Source: an uncultured Bacteroidaceae bacterium (GTDB lineage: Bacteria > Bacteroidota > Bacteroidia > Bacteroidales > Bacteroidaceae). From it: a stretch of 64,000 nt of DNA. The notes beneath the pieces are model-generated. The model searched no databases. It was not told where the DNA came from and saw only the letters and a program-made list of their open reading frames with translations. Of the stretch, positions 39,957 through 47,569 are shown in pieces. How positions within the stretch are numbered: position 1 is the first letter of the stretch; each line of letters starts with the position of its first letter. The translations under genes were made by a program, and so were the position numbers. The stretch lies in NCBI GenBank assembly GCA_934426255.1, contig CAKRYD010000008.1:1-64000 (forward strand), written 5' to 3'.

Positions 39957-40954
39957 TGAAAAATATCTCCAAAACTGCGACATCCGACGGTAATAATCTT
40001 GACGGCATCCGCTCTGCCGAGCGTGAAGGACTGTTGAAACGTTACCATAGTTACCTGCTTTTGGAAAAGTCTTTTTCGGGCAATACGGTGGATGCCTACA
40101 TGCGCGATGTGGAGAAACTGTTTGTTTTCCTTGGCAACTCGGGTCTACAGCCGCAAGATGCCCGCATCGATGACCTCAGAGCGTTTGCTGCAGGCCTGCA
40201 CGACATAGGCATAGAGCCCCGTTCGCAAGCCCGCATCCTAAGCGGTGTGCGTTCGTTCTATCGCTTCATGATGTTGGAGCGCCTTATAGAAGACGACCCT
40301 TCCGAGCTGCTTGAATCCCCCAAGATCGGCTTCCATCTGCCATCGGTCCTTTCGGTTGAAGAGATAGACCGCATGCTTTCGTGCATCGACCTTAGTAAAA
40401 AGGAAGGGCAGAGAAACCGGGCTATCATTGAGACACTTTATAGTTGTGGCTTGCGTGTCAGCGAGCTTTGCCATTTAAAAATTTCCAATCTGTATTTGCA
40501 GGAGGGCTATATCCGCATATTCGGGAAGGGCAACAAGGAACGTCTTGTGCCTATTTCACAGCGTGCCGTCAAGGAGCTGCAAAACTATTTCATTGACCGC
40601 AACATGCTGGATATACCGCCCGAATATGCCGACTATGTGTTCATCACCGTTCGCCGGCATACCAAAAACATCGGACGTATCATGGTTTTCTGCCTCATCA
40701 AAGCCTTGGCAAAGGCTGCAGGGATTGACAAAGACATCAGTCCCCACACACTTCGCCACAGCTTTGCCACTCATTTGTTGGAAGGAGGTGCCGACTTGCG
40801 TGCCATCCAGGCCATGCTTGGACACGAGAGCATTGCCACAACCGAGATCTATACCCACATAGACCGTTCGCGCCTGCGTCAGGAGATTTTGGAGCATCAC
40901 CCGCGCAACTTTGCCTACATGAAGCAGGCATCGTCCCACGGGAATGGCGGATAG
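39956..40954 (+). CDS. xerD: Tyrosine recombinase XerC/XerD
   Basis: A 332-residue tyrosine recombinase. N-terminal SAM-like core-binding domain (about 30-125: LLKRYHSYLLLEKSFSGNTVDAYMRDVEKL in parts) and catalytic domain with Arg in LYSCGLRVSELCHL, Lys in FGKGNKERLVP, HTLRHSFATHLLEGGADLR (His and Arg), LGHESIATTEIYTHI with the final nucleophile Tyr. These are the residues used to resolve chromosome dimers at dif. XerD rather than XerC is the better guess from the match of the catalytic part. It starts after a promoter box by about 20 bases. About 25 residues before the core domain are extra. Confidence 0.93.
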   Translation: MKNISKTATSDGNNLDGIRSAEREGLLKRYHSYLLLEKSFSGNTVDAYMRDVEKLFVFLGNSGLQPQDARIDDLRAFAAGLHDIGIEPRSQARILSGVRSFYRFMMLERLIEDDPSELLESPKIGFHLPSVLSVEEIDRMLSCIDLSKKEGQRNRAIIETLYSCGLRVSELCHLKISNLYLQEGYIRIFGKGNKERLVPISQRAVKELQNYFIDRNMLDIPPEYADYVFITVRRHTKNIGRIMVFCLIKALAKAAGIDKDISPHTLRHSFATHLLEGGADLRAIQAMLGHESIATTEIYTHIDRSRLRQEILEHHPRNFAYMKQASSHGNGG

Positions 40955-41022
40955 ACACGAAAGAGCCTGCCTGCATTCGGCACCGATGCCTTTCTTCACT
41001 GCCATAAAAAGCCTGAGGTTTA

Positions 41023-41053
41023 TTGGCTTTCTCGAAACTTTCCATTAATTTTG
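41023..41053 (+). promoter_or_regulatory. Promoter of the GH3-like / Ig lipoprotein / DUF3108 unit
   Basis: TTGG at 41023, a 19-base spacer and TAATTTTG at 41046-41053. Leader of about 25 bases to the ATG at 41085. Confidence 0.75.
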
Positions 41054-41084
41054 CTCTTGATTCGAACTTTACGAAGACTATACC

Positions 41085-42593
41085 ATGAGCATAACATCTC
41101 TTATACGTCCTTATTTCGAAAGCCGCTACCGCCATTCCGAGCAGTGCGAACGAAACGCTGATGATGTGCAACACCGTCTGTTGCAAAGACTGTTGAAACA
41201 GGCAGCCGGCACAGAATGGGGACAAAAATATCACTATGACGGCATCCGCAACTACGGGCAATTTGCCAAAGATGTGCCGGTATGCACCTACGAAGACCTG
41301 AAAGGCTATATCGACCGTATGCGACATGGCGAGAAGGACATACTGTGGCCGGGCCGCATAAAGTGGTATGCCAAGTCGTCGGGCACCACCAATGACAAGA
41401 GCAAGTATATACCCGTGAGCCAGGAAGGGCTGCAAGGCATCCACTATGCCGGCGGAAAGGATGTTGTGGCCTATTATCTTCACAACAATCCCCAAAGCAG
41501 ACTTTTCGACGGGCGCGCACTGATTCTGGGCGGAAGTCATGAACCCAACTACAACGTTCCCGAGAGTCTGGTGGGCGACTTGAGTGCCATCCTGATTGAA
41601 AACATCAATCCCCTGGCCAACATGGTAAGGATACCGCCCAAGAAGATAGCCCTGCTGTCTGACTTCGAAACCAAGCGCGACCTCATAGCACGTATGGCCA
41701 TGAACAAGAACGTCACCAACCTGAGCGGTGTTCCTTCGTGGATGCTTTCCGTGCTGAGCCGCATGTTGGAACTTGCAGGCAAGGACCATGTCACCGACAT
41801 CTGGCCTAATCTTGAAGTGTTCTTCCACGGAGGGGTAGCCTTTACGCCCTACAGGCAAACCTACGAAAAGCTCATTCCTTCGGACAGGATGCACTACATG
41901 GAGACCTACAATGCCAGTGAAGGATTCTTCGGGCTCCAAGACGATCCATCCGACAAGGCCATGCGCCTGATGACCGGCTACGGGGTCTTCTACGAGTTCA
42001 TTCCGCTTGAGGAAGTGGGCAAAGACCATCCCCGGGTGCTGCCGTTATGGGAAGTCGAGACCGGAAAGAACTATGCCATCGTCATCACTACCACGTGCGG
42101 ACTATGGCGCTATCAGATAGGCGACACCGTGAAGTTTACCTCCGTACGTCCCTATAAGTTTGTCATCAGCGGCCGCACCAAGAGCTTCATCAATGCCTTT
42201 GGCGAGGAGCTCATCGTAGACAATGCAGAGAAAGGGCTGGCCGAAGCATGCAAGGCAACAGGAGCCATAGTCAGCGAATATACCGCTGCCCCCATCTTCA
42301 TGGATGCCAATGCCAGATGCCGGCATCAATGGATGATAGAATTCCGTGTAAAGCCCGATTCCGTGGAGCATTTTGCCACCGTGTTGGACGAGGCATTGCA
42401 GAAAATCAACTCCGACTATGAGGCCAAACGCAGCAAAAACATCACCTTACAGCCGTTGGAGGTCATTACGGCCCGCACCGGCCTCTTTGACGATTGGCTG
42501 AAGGGGAAAGGCAAGTTGGGAGGCCAGCACAAGGTGCCTCGCCTCTGCAACAACAGGAACATCATGGACGAACTCATCGGCCTGAACAAGTAA
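41085..42593 (+). CDS. GH3 auxin-responsive promoter family protein
   Basis: A 502-residue protein of the GH3 family, an ANL-like adenylating fold. In plants GH3 enzymes join amino acids to hormones such as indole-acetate or jasmonate with ATP. Seen: the ATP-site motifs YAKSSGTTNDKSKYIPV (about 101-117), MHYMETYNASEGFFGLQDD (about 269-287) and YQIGDTVKFTSVRPYKF (about 343-359), then FSGRTK-like SGRTKSFINAFGEEL. Bacterial GH3 proteins are frequent in Bacteroidetes, but their substrates are unknown. First gene of a three-gene run with the Ig-like lipoprotein 10 bases downstream. Confidence 0.93.
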   Translation: MSITSLIRPYFESRYRHSEQCERNADDVQHRLLQRLLKQAAGTEWGQKYHYDGIRNYGQFAKDVPVCTYEDLKGYIDRMRHGEKDILWPGRIKWYAKSSGTTNDKSKYIPVSQEGLQGIHYAGGKDVVAYYLHNNPQSRLFDGRALILGGSHEPNYNVPESLVGDLSAILIENINPLANMVRIPPKKIALLSDFETKRDLIARMAMNKNVTNLSGVPSWMLSVLSRMLELAGKDHVTDIWPNLEVFFHGGVAFTPYRQTYEKLIPSDRMHYMETYNASEGFFGLQDDPSDKAMRLMTGYGVFYEFIPLEEVGKDHPRVLPLWEVETGKNYAIVITTTCGLWRYQIGDTVKFTSVRPYKFVISGRTKSFINAFGEELIVDNAEKGLAEACKATGAIVSEYTAAPIFMDANARCRHQWMIEFRVKPDSVEHFATVLDEALQKINSDYEAKRSKNITLQPLEVITARTGLFDDWLKGKGKLGGQHKVPRLCNNRNIMDELIGLNK

Positions 42594-42603
42594 CAGCAAG
42601 CAC

Positions 42604-44523
42604 ATGAAGCTAAGCCGCCTACTCAGCATTCTCTTTTTTGCCACATTGCTCGCCTTAGGATGTGCAAGCCCCGGAAGTCCCGATGGCGGGCCTTACGACG
42701 AAACGCCTCCGATGGTGGTCGGCTCAACCCCTAAATATGGCAATCTCAACACTAAGAGCAAGAAAGTGGAGATCTACTTCAACGAATTTGTCAAAGTGGA
42801 GAATGCCTCGGAAAAAGTCGTGGTAAGTCCGCCACAGCTGAACCAGCCCGAAGTAACCGGTCTGGGAAAGAAAATCAAGGTATCCCTACAGGACTCGCTG
42901 AAAGACAACACGACCTACACCATAGACTTCTCGGATGCCATCGTCGACAATAACGAGGGAAACCCCTTAGGACATTACACATTTGTGTTTTCAACCGGCA
43001 ACACCACAGACACCATGGAAGTGGCAGGCAAGGTGCTTAATGCACAGAACCTGGAGCCCGTTAAGGGAATTTTGGTGGGTCTTCATAGCGACACCACAGA
43101 CTCGGCTTTCCTGAAACGTCCTTTCATGCGTGTGGCACGCACCAACGGGAGCGGCGAATTCATCATAAAAGGTGTGGCTCCCGGCCGATACCGTGCCTAT
43201 GCCCTCGAGGATGCCGACGGCAACTTTGTCTTTTCACAAAAGAGCGAACGCATTGCCTTTCTGCCCAAAGTGTTCGAGACGGGCAGCTATCCCGACGTGC
43301 GTCCTGACACGGTTTGGCACGACAGCATCCACATTGACAGCATCCGCATTGTTCACTTCACCCATTACACCCCCGACAATCTGGTGTTGATGGCCTTCCT
43401 GGAAAGCCATCAGGAAAGGCATTTGCTGAAGACCGAAAGGCCGGTGCCTGAGCATTTCGATGTGTATTTCACGGCACCGTCTGCCGAGATCCCGAAGCTG
43501 AAAGGGCTGAATTTCGATGAGAAAGATGCCATTGCTCTGGTACGCACCCAGGGCAACGACACCCTTTCCTATTGGTTGAAAGACACGGCACTTGTACACC
43601 AGGACACCCTGCTGGCCACTTATACCTATCTGGAAACCGACACCACAGGACAGATGGCCGAGCGCACCGACACCATCAGTTTCGTATCCAAGATTTCGCG
43701 GGCCAAGCAGTTGAAACTGCAGGCCGAGCAGGAAAAGAAGTGGAAAAAGGAACAGGAGAAGCTGAAAAAGAAGAACCAGCCCTATCAAACCCGTATGCCT
43801 GTGCCTCCGTTTGAGCTGAAGCTCACCGGCACAACCACCATAGCTCCCGACGAGAACCTTACACTGGTGGGCAAAGAACCTATCGCATCCATCGACACAA
43901 CCAAAATACATCTGCAGCTGCGCATCGACTCAGCCTACCATGAGGCCGGCTATCTGTTGAAGCCACATCCCTTATCCCTGTTCCGCGCAACCCTATATGC
44001 CGAATGGCGTCCCCAGCAGGAGTACCAGCTGGTTATCGACTCAGCAGCATTCATTAATATATATGGTCAGGCTTCGAATGCCCAGAAATACAACATCAGT
44101 GTGCCCAGCCTCGACACCTACGCCTCACTGTTTCTCAACCTCAAGGGTGTGGAAGACTCCACGGCCGTTGTGGAGCTTCTCAGCACGGCCGACAAACCGT
44201 TGCGGAGTGTGAGGAGCAAGAACGGACGTGCCGAATTCTACTTTCTGAAACCCGGAAGCTACTATGTGAGGCTCTTCATCGACCGCAACGGCAACGGCAA
44301 ATGGGATAGTGGCGACTACGAATCCGGCACATTGCCCGAAGAGACCTATTATTATCCTCACAAGCTCAATCTACGTGCCTTATGGGACGTAGAGCAGGAC
44401 TGGGACATCAGGGCCGTGCCCATTATCAAGCAGAAGCCGCTGGAGATCACCAAACAAAAGCCCGACAAGAAGAAAACAATCCAAAATAGAAATGCGCAAC
44501 GTGAAAGAGACAAGAACCGGTAG
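42604..44523 (+). CDS. Lipoprotein with N-terminal Ig-like (SbsA/Big_5) domain
   Basis: A 639-residue protein with a lipobox (LALGC, Cys19). Residues about 30-140 match the SbsA-type Ig-like domain: DETPPMVVGSTPKYGNLNTKSKKVEIYFNEFV and GKKIKVSL..., TYTIDFSDAIVDNNEGNPL in parts. Then a carboxypeptidase-regulatory-like beta domain (about 138-205, GVAPGRYRAYALEDADGN), a Lys/Glu-rich helical segment (about 362-395) and a C-terminal part with FLKPGSYYVRLFIDRNGNGKWD. Found widely in Bacteroidales as 'Ig-like domain-containing protein'; function unknown. The next gene starts within its last 32 bases. Confidence 0.85.
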   Translation: MKLSRLLSILFFATLLALGCASPGSPDGGPYDETPPMVVGSTPKYGNLNTKSKKVEIYFNEFVKVENASEKVVVSPPQLNQPEVTGLGKKIKVSLQDSLKDNTTYTIDFSDAIVDNNEGNPLGHYTFVFSTGNTTDTMEVAGKVLNAQNLEPVKGILVGLHSDTTDSAFLKRPFMRVARTNGSGEFIIKGVAPGRYRAYALEDADGNFVFSQKSERIAFLPKVFETGSYPDVRPDTVWHDSIHIDSIRIVHFTHYTPDNLVLMAFLESHQERHLLKTERPVPEHFDVYFTAPSAEIPKLKGLNFDEKDAIALVRTQGNDTLSYWLKDTALVHQDTLLATYTYLETDTTGQMAERTDTISFVSKISRAKQLKLQAEQEKKWKKEQEKLKKKNQPYQTRMPVPPFELKLTGTTTIAPDENLTLVGKEPIASIDTTKIHLQLRIDSAYHEAGYLLKPHPLSLFRATLYAEWRPQQEYQLVIDSAAFINIYGQASNAQKYNISVPSLDTYASLFLNLKGVEDSTAVVELLSTADKPLRSVRSKNGRAEFYFLKPGSYYVRLFIDRNGNGKWDSGDYESGTLPEETYYYPHKLNLRALWDVEQDWDIRAVPIIKQKPLEITKQKPDKKKTIQNRNAQRERDKNR

Positions 44524-45325
44524 TGTGTGGGCATTGGTGATGGCCTTGAGCCTCGTCCTATCGGCAGCAAGAGCCCAGAGTGTGGACAACACGGCTTTCA
44601 AGAGCGGAGAGACGCTACAATACGACCTGTACTACAATTGGAAATTCGTGTGGGTCAAGGCAGGTTCGGCTTCGATGAGCATCACCTCGACCGTCTACAA
44701 CGGGCAGCCGGCCTATCGCACACGCCTGCTCACACGCGGCTCGTCGCAGGCCGACAGATTCTTTGTGCTGCGCGACACACTCACAAGCATCGTGACACAG
44801 GCCGACATGTTGCCACGCTACTACTCCAAGACCGACCTTGAAGACAAGTCATATCGCCAACGCAACGTATGGTTCAGCTACAGCAACGGCCAGGCTCATG
44901 CACGTCAGCGATATATCAATCCACACGGCGTGGTGAGCTGGAAGACAGAGAGCGACAACCTGTGCATCTTTGACATGCTGAGCATCATGCTGCGTGCACG
45001 CTCGTTTGACACATCGGGCTACAAGAAAGGACACAAGATAAAATTCACCATGACCGACGGCGACGGCATCAGCACGCAGACCCTCATCTACCGGGGCCGG
45101 AAAAACCTGAAGATGAAGAACGGCAATGCCACCTACCGTTGCCTGGTGCTCTCGTTTGTGGAATACGAGAAAGGCAAGGAAAAGGAAGTGGTTACATTCT
45201 ATGTTACCGATGACAAGAACCACATTCCCGTAAGGCTCGACCTTTTTCTCCGCATAGGCACAGCCAAAGCCTATCTGGTGGGACACAAAGGAGTGCGCAA
45301 CCCCATAACCTCGAAAATCAGGTAG
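44492..45325 (+). CDS. DUF3108 domain-containing exported protein
   Basis: A 277-residue protein with a signal peptide (VWALVMALSLVLSAARAQS). The rest fits DUF3108: GETLQYDLYYNWKFVWVKAGSASMSI (about 39-64 in parts), DRFFVLRDTLTSIVT, ARSFDTSGYKKGHKIKF and FYVTDDKNHIPVRLDLFLRIGTAKAYL near the end. The function of DUF3108 is not known; it is an outer-membrane-directed beta-rich domain. The start at 44492 overlaps the upstream lipoprotein gene by 32 bases; a later ATG at 44540 would lose the charged n-region. The palindromic repeat copy 3 follows. Confidence 0.85.
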   Translation: MRNVKETRTGSVWALVMALSLVLSAARAQSVDNTAFKSGETLQYDLYYNWKFVWVKAGSASMSITSTVYNGQPAYRTRLLTRGSSQADRFFVLRDTLTSIVTQADMLPRYYSKTDLEDKSYRQRNVWFSYSNGQAHARQRYINPHGVVSWKTESDNLCIFDMLSIMLRARSFDTSGYKKGHKIKFTMTDGDGISTQTLIYRGRKNLKMKNGNATYRCLVLSFVEYEKGKEKEVVTFYVTDDKNHIPVRLDLFLRIGTAKAYLVGHKGVRNPITSKIR

Positions 45326-45354
45326 CTGCAACTCGGCTCCGGCACACTGCCTGT

Positions 45355-45513
45355 TGCGATGTGTACAGATTGAAGTTGCGATATGTACATATCGCAGGTC
45401 ACGATGTGGCTGATTGCAGAGTGTTTCATGTACATGAAACACATTGTGATATGTACAGGAAACAACCTGTTTCCCCTATAGAGAACACCCTGTTTCATGT
45501 GCATGAAACACAC
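45355..45513 (+). repeat. Palindromic intergenic repeat, copy 3
   Basis: Same order as copy 1: TGCGATGTGTA (45355-45365), the perfect dyad GCGATATGTACATATCGC (about 45378-45395), an imperfect hairpin with GATGTGGCTGATTGCA, a perfect 22-base palindrome at 45421-45442 whose core is TGTTTCATGTACATGAAACA, a GTACAGGAAACAACCTGTTTC unit, CCCCTATAGAGAACACCCTG and a variant palindrome with TGTGCATG (about 45491-45510). It lies between the DUF3108 gene and the ychF promoter. Confidence 0.85.
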
Positions 45514-45550
45514 AGCAGCCCCAAAGACCTCAGCAAAGGACTGTTGATGT

Positions 45551-45581
45551 TTTGTCCTGAGATAAAAAATAAGTAACTTTG
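45551..45581 (+). promoter_or_regulatory. Promoter of ychF-lgt-GH95 operon
   Basis: TTTG at 45551, a 19-base spacer and TAACTTTG at 45574-45581, a near perfect consensus. Leader about 30 bases to the ATG at 45618. Confidence 0.8.
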
Positions 45582-45617
45582 CGCATTGAAACAAGTTAAC
45601 ATCAGAACACACGGATT

Positions 45618-46721
45618 ATGGGATTACAATGCGGCATAGTGGGCCTGCCCAATGTGGGCAAATCGACCCTTTTCAACTGCCTGAGCAATGCAAAGGCGCA
45701 GGCAGCCAACTTTCCTTTCTGCACCATAGAGCCTAACGTAGGAGTCATCACCGTGCCCGACGAACGGTTGCAGAAACTGGCAGAACTGGTACATCCGGGC
45801 AGAATCGTGCCCACCACAGTCGAAATAGTGGATATTGCCGGCCTCGTGAAAGGGGCCAGCAAGGGTGAAGGCTTGGGCAACCAGTTCCTGGCCAACATAC
45901 GCGAGACCGATGCCATTATACATGTGTTGCGCTGCTTCGACGATGAAAACGTGACCCATGTCGACGGAAGCGTAGACCCCGTGCGCGACAAGGAAATCAT
46001 AGATGCCGAACTACAGATAAAAGACCTCGACACAGTTGACAACCGTCTGCGCAAGGTTGAAAAGGTGGCCCAGATGGGCGGCGACCAAAGTGCCAAGACA
46101 GAATATGCCGTGCTCACAGCCTACAAGGCCGCCCTCGAGAAAGGGCTCTCGGCACGCACCGTCACTTTTGAAAAGAAAGAAGAGATACAAGCAGCACGCA
46201 ACCTGTTTCTGCTCACGGCCAAACCTGTACTCTACGTATGCAACGTTGACGAAGCCAGTGCAGCCACAGGCAACCAATATGTAGAAGCAGTGCGCGAGGC
46301 CATCAAGGACGAACATGCCGACCTGCTCGTGGTGGCAGCAAGAACCGAGGCCGACATTGCCGAACTCGAAACCTACGAAGAAAGACAAATGTTCCTTCAA
46401 GACGTCGGACTGACCGAATCGGGGAGCAACCGCCTGATAAAAGCTGCCTACAGACTGCTCAATCTCGAGACTTTCATCACAGCCGGCGAAATGGAGGTTA
46501 AGGCATGGACCTATCGCAAAGGATGGAAAGCACCCCAGTGTGCCGGAGTCATACACACCGACTTTGAAAAAGGATTCATCAGGGCCGAAGTCATCAAATA
46601 TGACGACTACATCAAGTATGGCAGCGAAGCCGCAGTGCGCGAAGCCGGACGGCTCAACGTGGAAGGCAAGGACTATGTAGTGCAGGACGGCGACATCATG
46701 CACTTCCGTTTCAACGTATAA
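45618..46721 (+). CDS. ychF: Redox-regulated ATPase YchF (Obg/OLA1 family)
   Basis: A 367-residue P-loop protein of the Obg superfamily. Seen: G1 GLPNVGKSTLFN (8-19), the switch region with EIVDIAGLVKGASKGEGLGNQFL (about 70-92, in parts), VLRCF, and the C-terminal TGS domain ending DYVVQDGDIMHFRFNV. Members prefer ATP because the G4 motif is altered (NVDE in place of NKxD, here VCNVDEAS). They bind ribosomes and modulate stress responses. Length usual. It heads an operon with lgt and a GH95 gene; spacing to lgt is 14 bases. Confidence 0.96.
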   Translation: MGLQCGIVGLPNVGKSTLFNCLSNAKAQAANFPFCTIEPNVGVITVPDERLQKLAELVHPGRIVPTTVEIVDIAGLVKGASKGEGLGNQFLANIRETDAIIHVLRCFDDENVTHVDGSVDPVRDKEIIDAELQIKDLDTVDNRLRKVEKVAQMGGDQSAKTEYAVLTAYKAALEKGLSARTVTFEKKEEIQAARNLFLLTAKPVLYVCNVDEASAATGNQYVEAVREAIKDEHADLLVVAARTEADIAELETYEERQMFLQDVGLTESGSNRLIKAAYRLLNLETFITAGEMEVKAWTYRKGWKAPQCAGVIHTDFEKGFIRAEVIKYDDYIKYGSEAAVREAGRLNVEGKDYVVQDGDIMHFRFNV

Positions 46722-46735
46722 ACACACCCTTCACC

Positions 46736-47569
46736 ATGCTTTCGTTCATCAACTGGTCGCCCGACATCATCGCCTTCCACATCTTCGGGTTTCCCATACG
46801 CTGGTATGCCCTCTGCTGGTGCACGGCCCTCTATCTGGCCTACCTCAACATGCACCGTCTGTATCGCCAACAGAAAATCAGCGATGCCCTGTTCGAGCCC
46901 ATCTTTGTCTACTGCTTTCTGGGTGTGCTCATAGGAGCTCGTCTGGGCCACTGCCTGTTTTACGAACCCGGATACTTCCTTACCCACCCCGTGGAAATGG
47001 TGCTTCCCATACGCCGCTTTGCCGACGGGTGGAAAATAGTTGGCTATGAAGGACTGTCAAGCCACGGCGGAGTCATAGGACTCCTCATAGCCATCTGGCT
47101 CTATTGCCGGAAAACGAAGATGAACATCATGCACGTTCTCGACAACATGGGCATAATAACACCCCTCTCGGCAGCGTTCATACGACTGGGAAACCTCATG
47201 AACTCAGAGATAGTAGGCAATGCCACCGACCTGCCATGGGGCTTTATCTTTGCACGCAACGGCGAAGACTTTGCACGCCACCCCGCACAGCTCTACGAAA
47301 GCATCGCCTATCTGCTCTTCTTTATAGCCATACAGATAGTCTACCACCATAAGAAAGACAAGGTGGGATCGGGATATTTCTTCGGACTGTGCCTTACATG
47401 CATCTTCACCTTCCGCTTCTTCATCGAATTTATCAAAGCAAACCAGGTGGCAGCCGAAGCCGACTTTATCATCAACATAGGCCAGCTGCTCAGCCTGCCC
47501 CTCGTGGCAATAGGCATCTACTGCCTCAGAGGCGGCAAGTATTGCAGGCTGCTCGCAGAGAAAAAATGA
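46736..47569 (+). CDS. lgt: Prolipoprotein diacylglyceryl transferase
   Basis: A 277-residue integral inner-membrane enzyme that transfers a diacylglyceryl group from phosphatidylglycerol to the lipobox Cys of prolipoproteins. Seen: seven hydrophobic segments, FPIRWYALCW near the start, GARLGHCLFYEP (about 62-73) and the Lgt signature AFIRLGNLMNSEIVG (about 145-159, in the form of GRxGNfxN...). It follows ychF by 14 bases and overlaps the GH95 gene by four bases. The many lipoproteins of the window depend on this enzyme. Confidence 0.95.
   Translation: MLSFINWSPDIIAFHIFGFPIRWYALCWCTALYLAYLNMHRLYRQQKISDALFEPIFVYCFLGVLIGARLGHCLFYEPGYFLTHPVEMVLPIRRFADGWKIVGYEGLSSHGGVIGLLIAIWLYCRKTKMNIMHVLDNMGIITPLSAAFIRLGNLMNSEIVGNATDLPWGFIFARNGEDFARHPAQLYESIAYLLFFIAIQIVYHHKKDKVGSGYFFGLCLTCIFTFRFFIEFIKANQVAAEADFIINIGQLLSLPLVAIGIYCLRGGKYCRLLAEKK

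Noticed and set aside
40737..42029. 430-codon leftward open frame antisense to xerD and the GH3-like gene
   Set aside because: Spans the ends of two well-supported genes, has no promoter and no recognisable domain.
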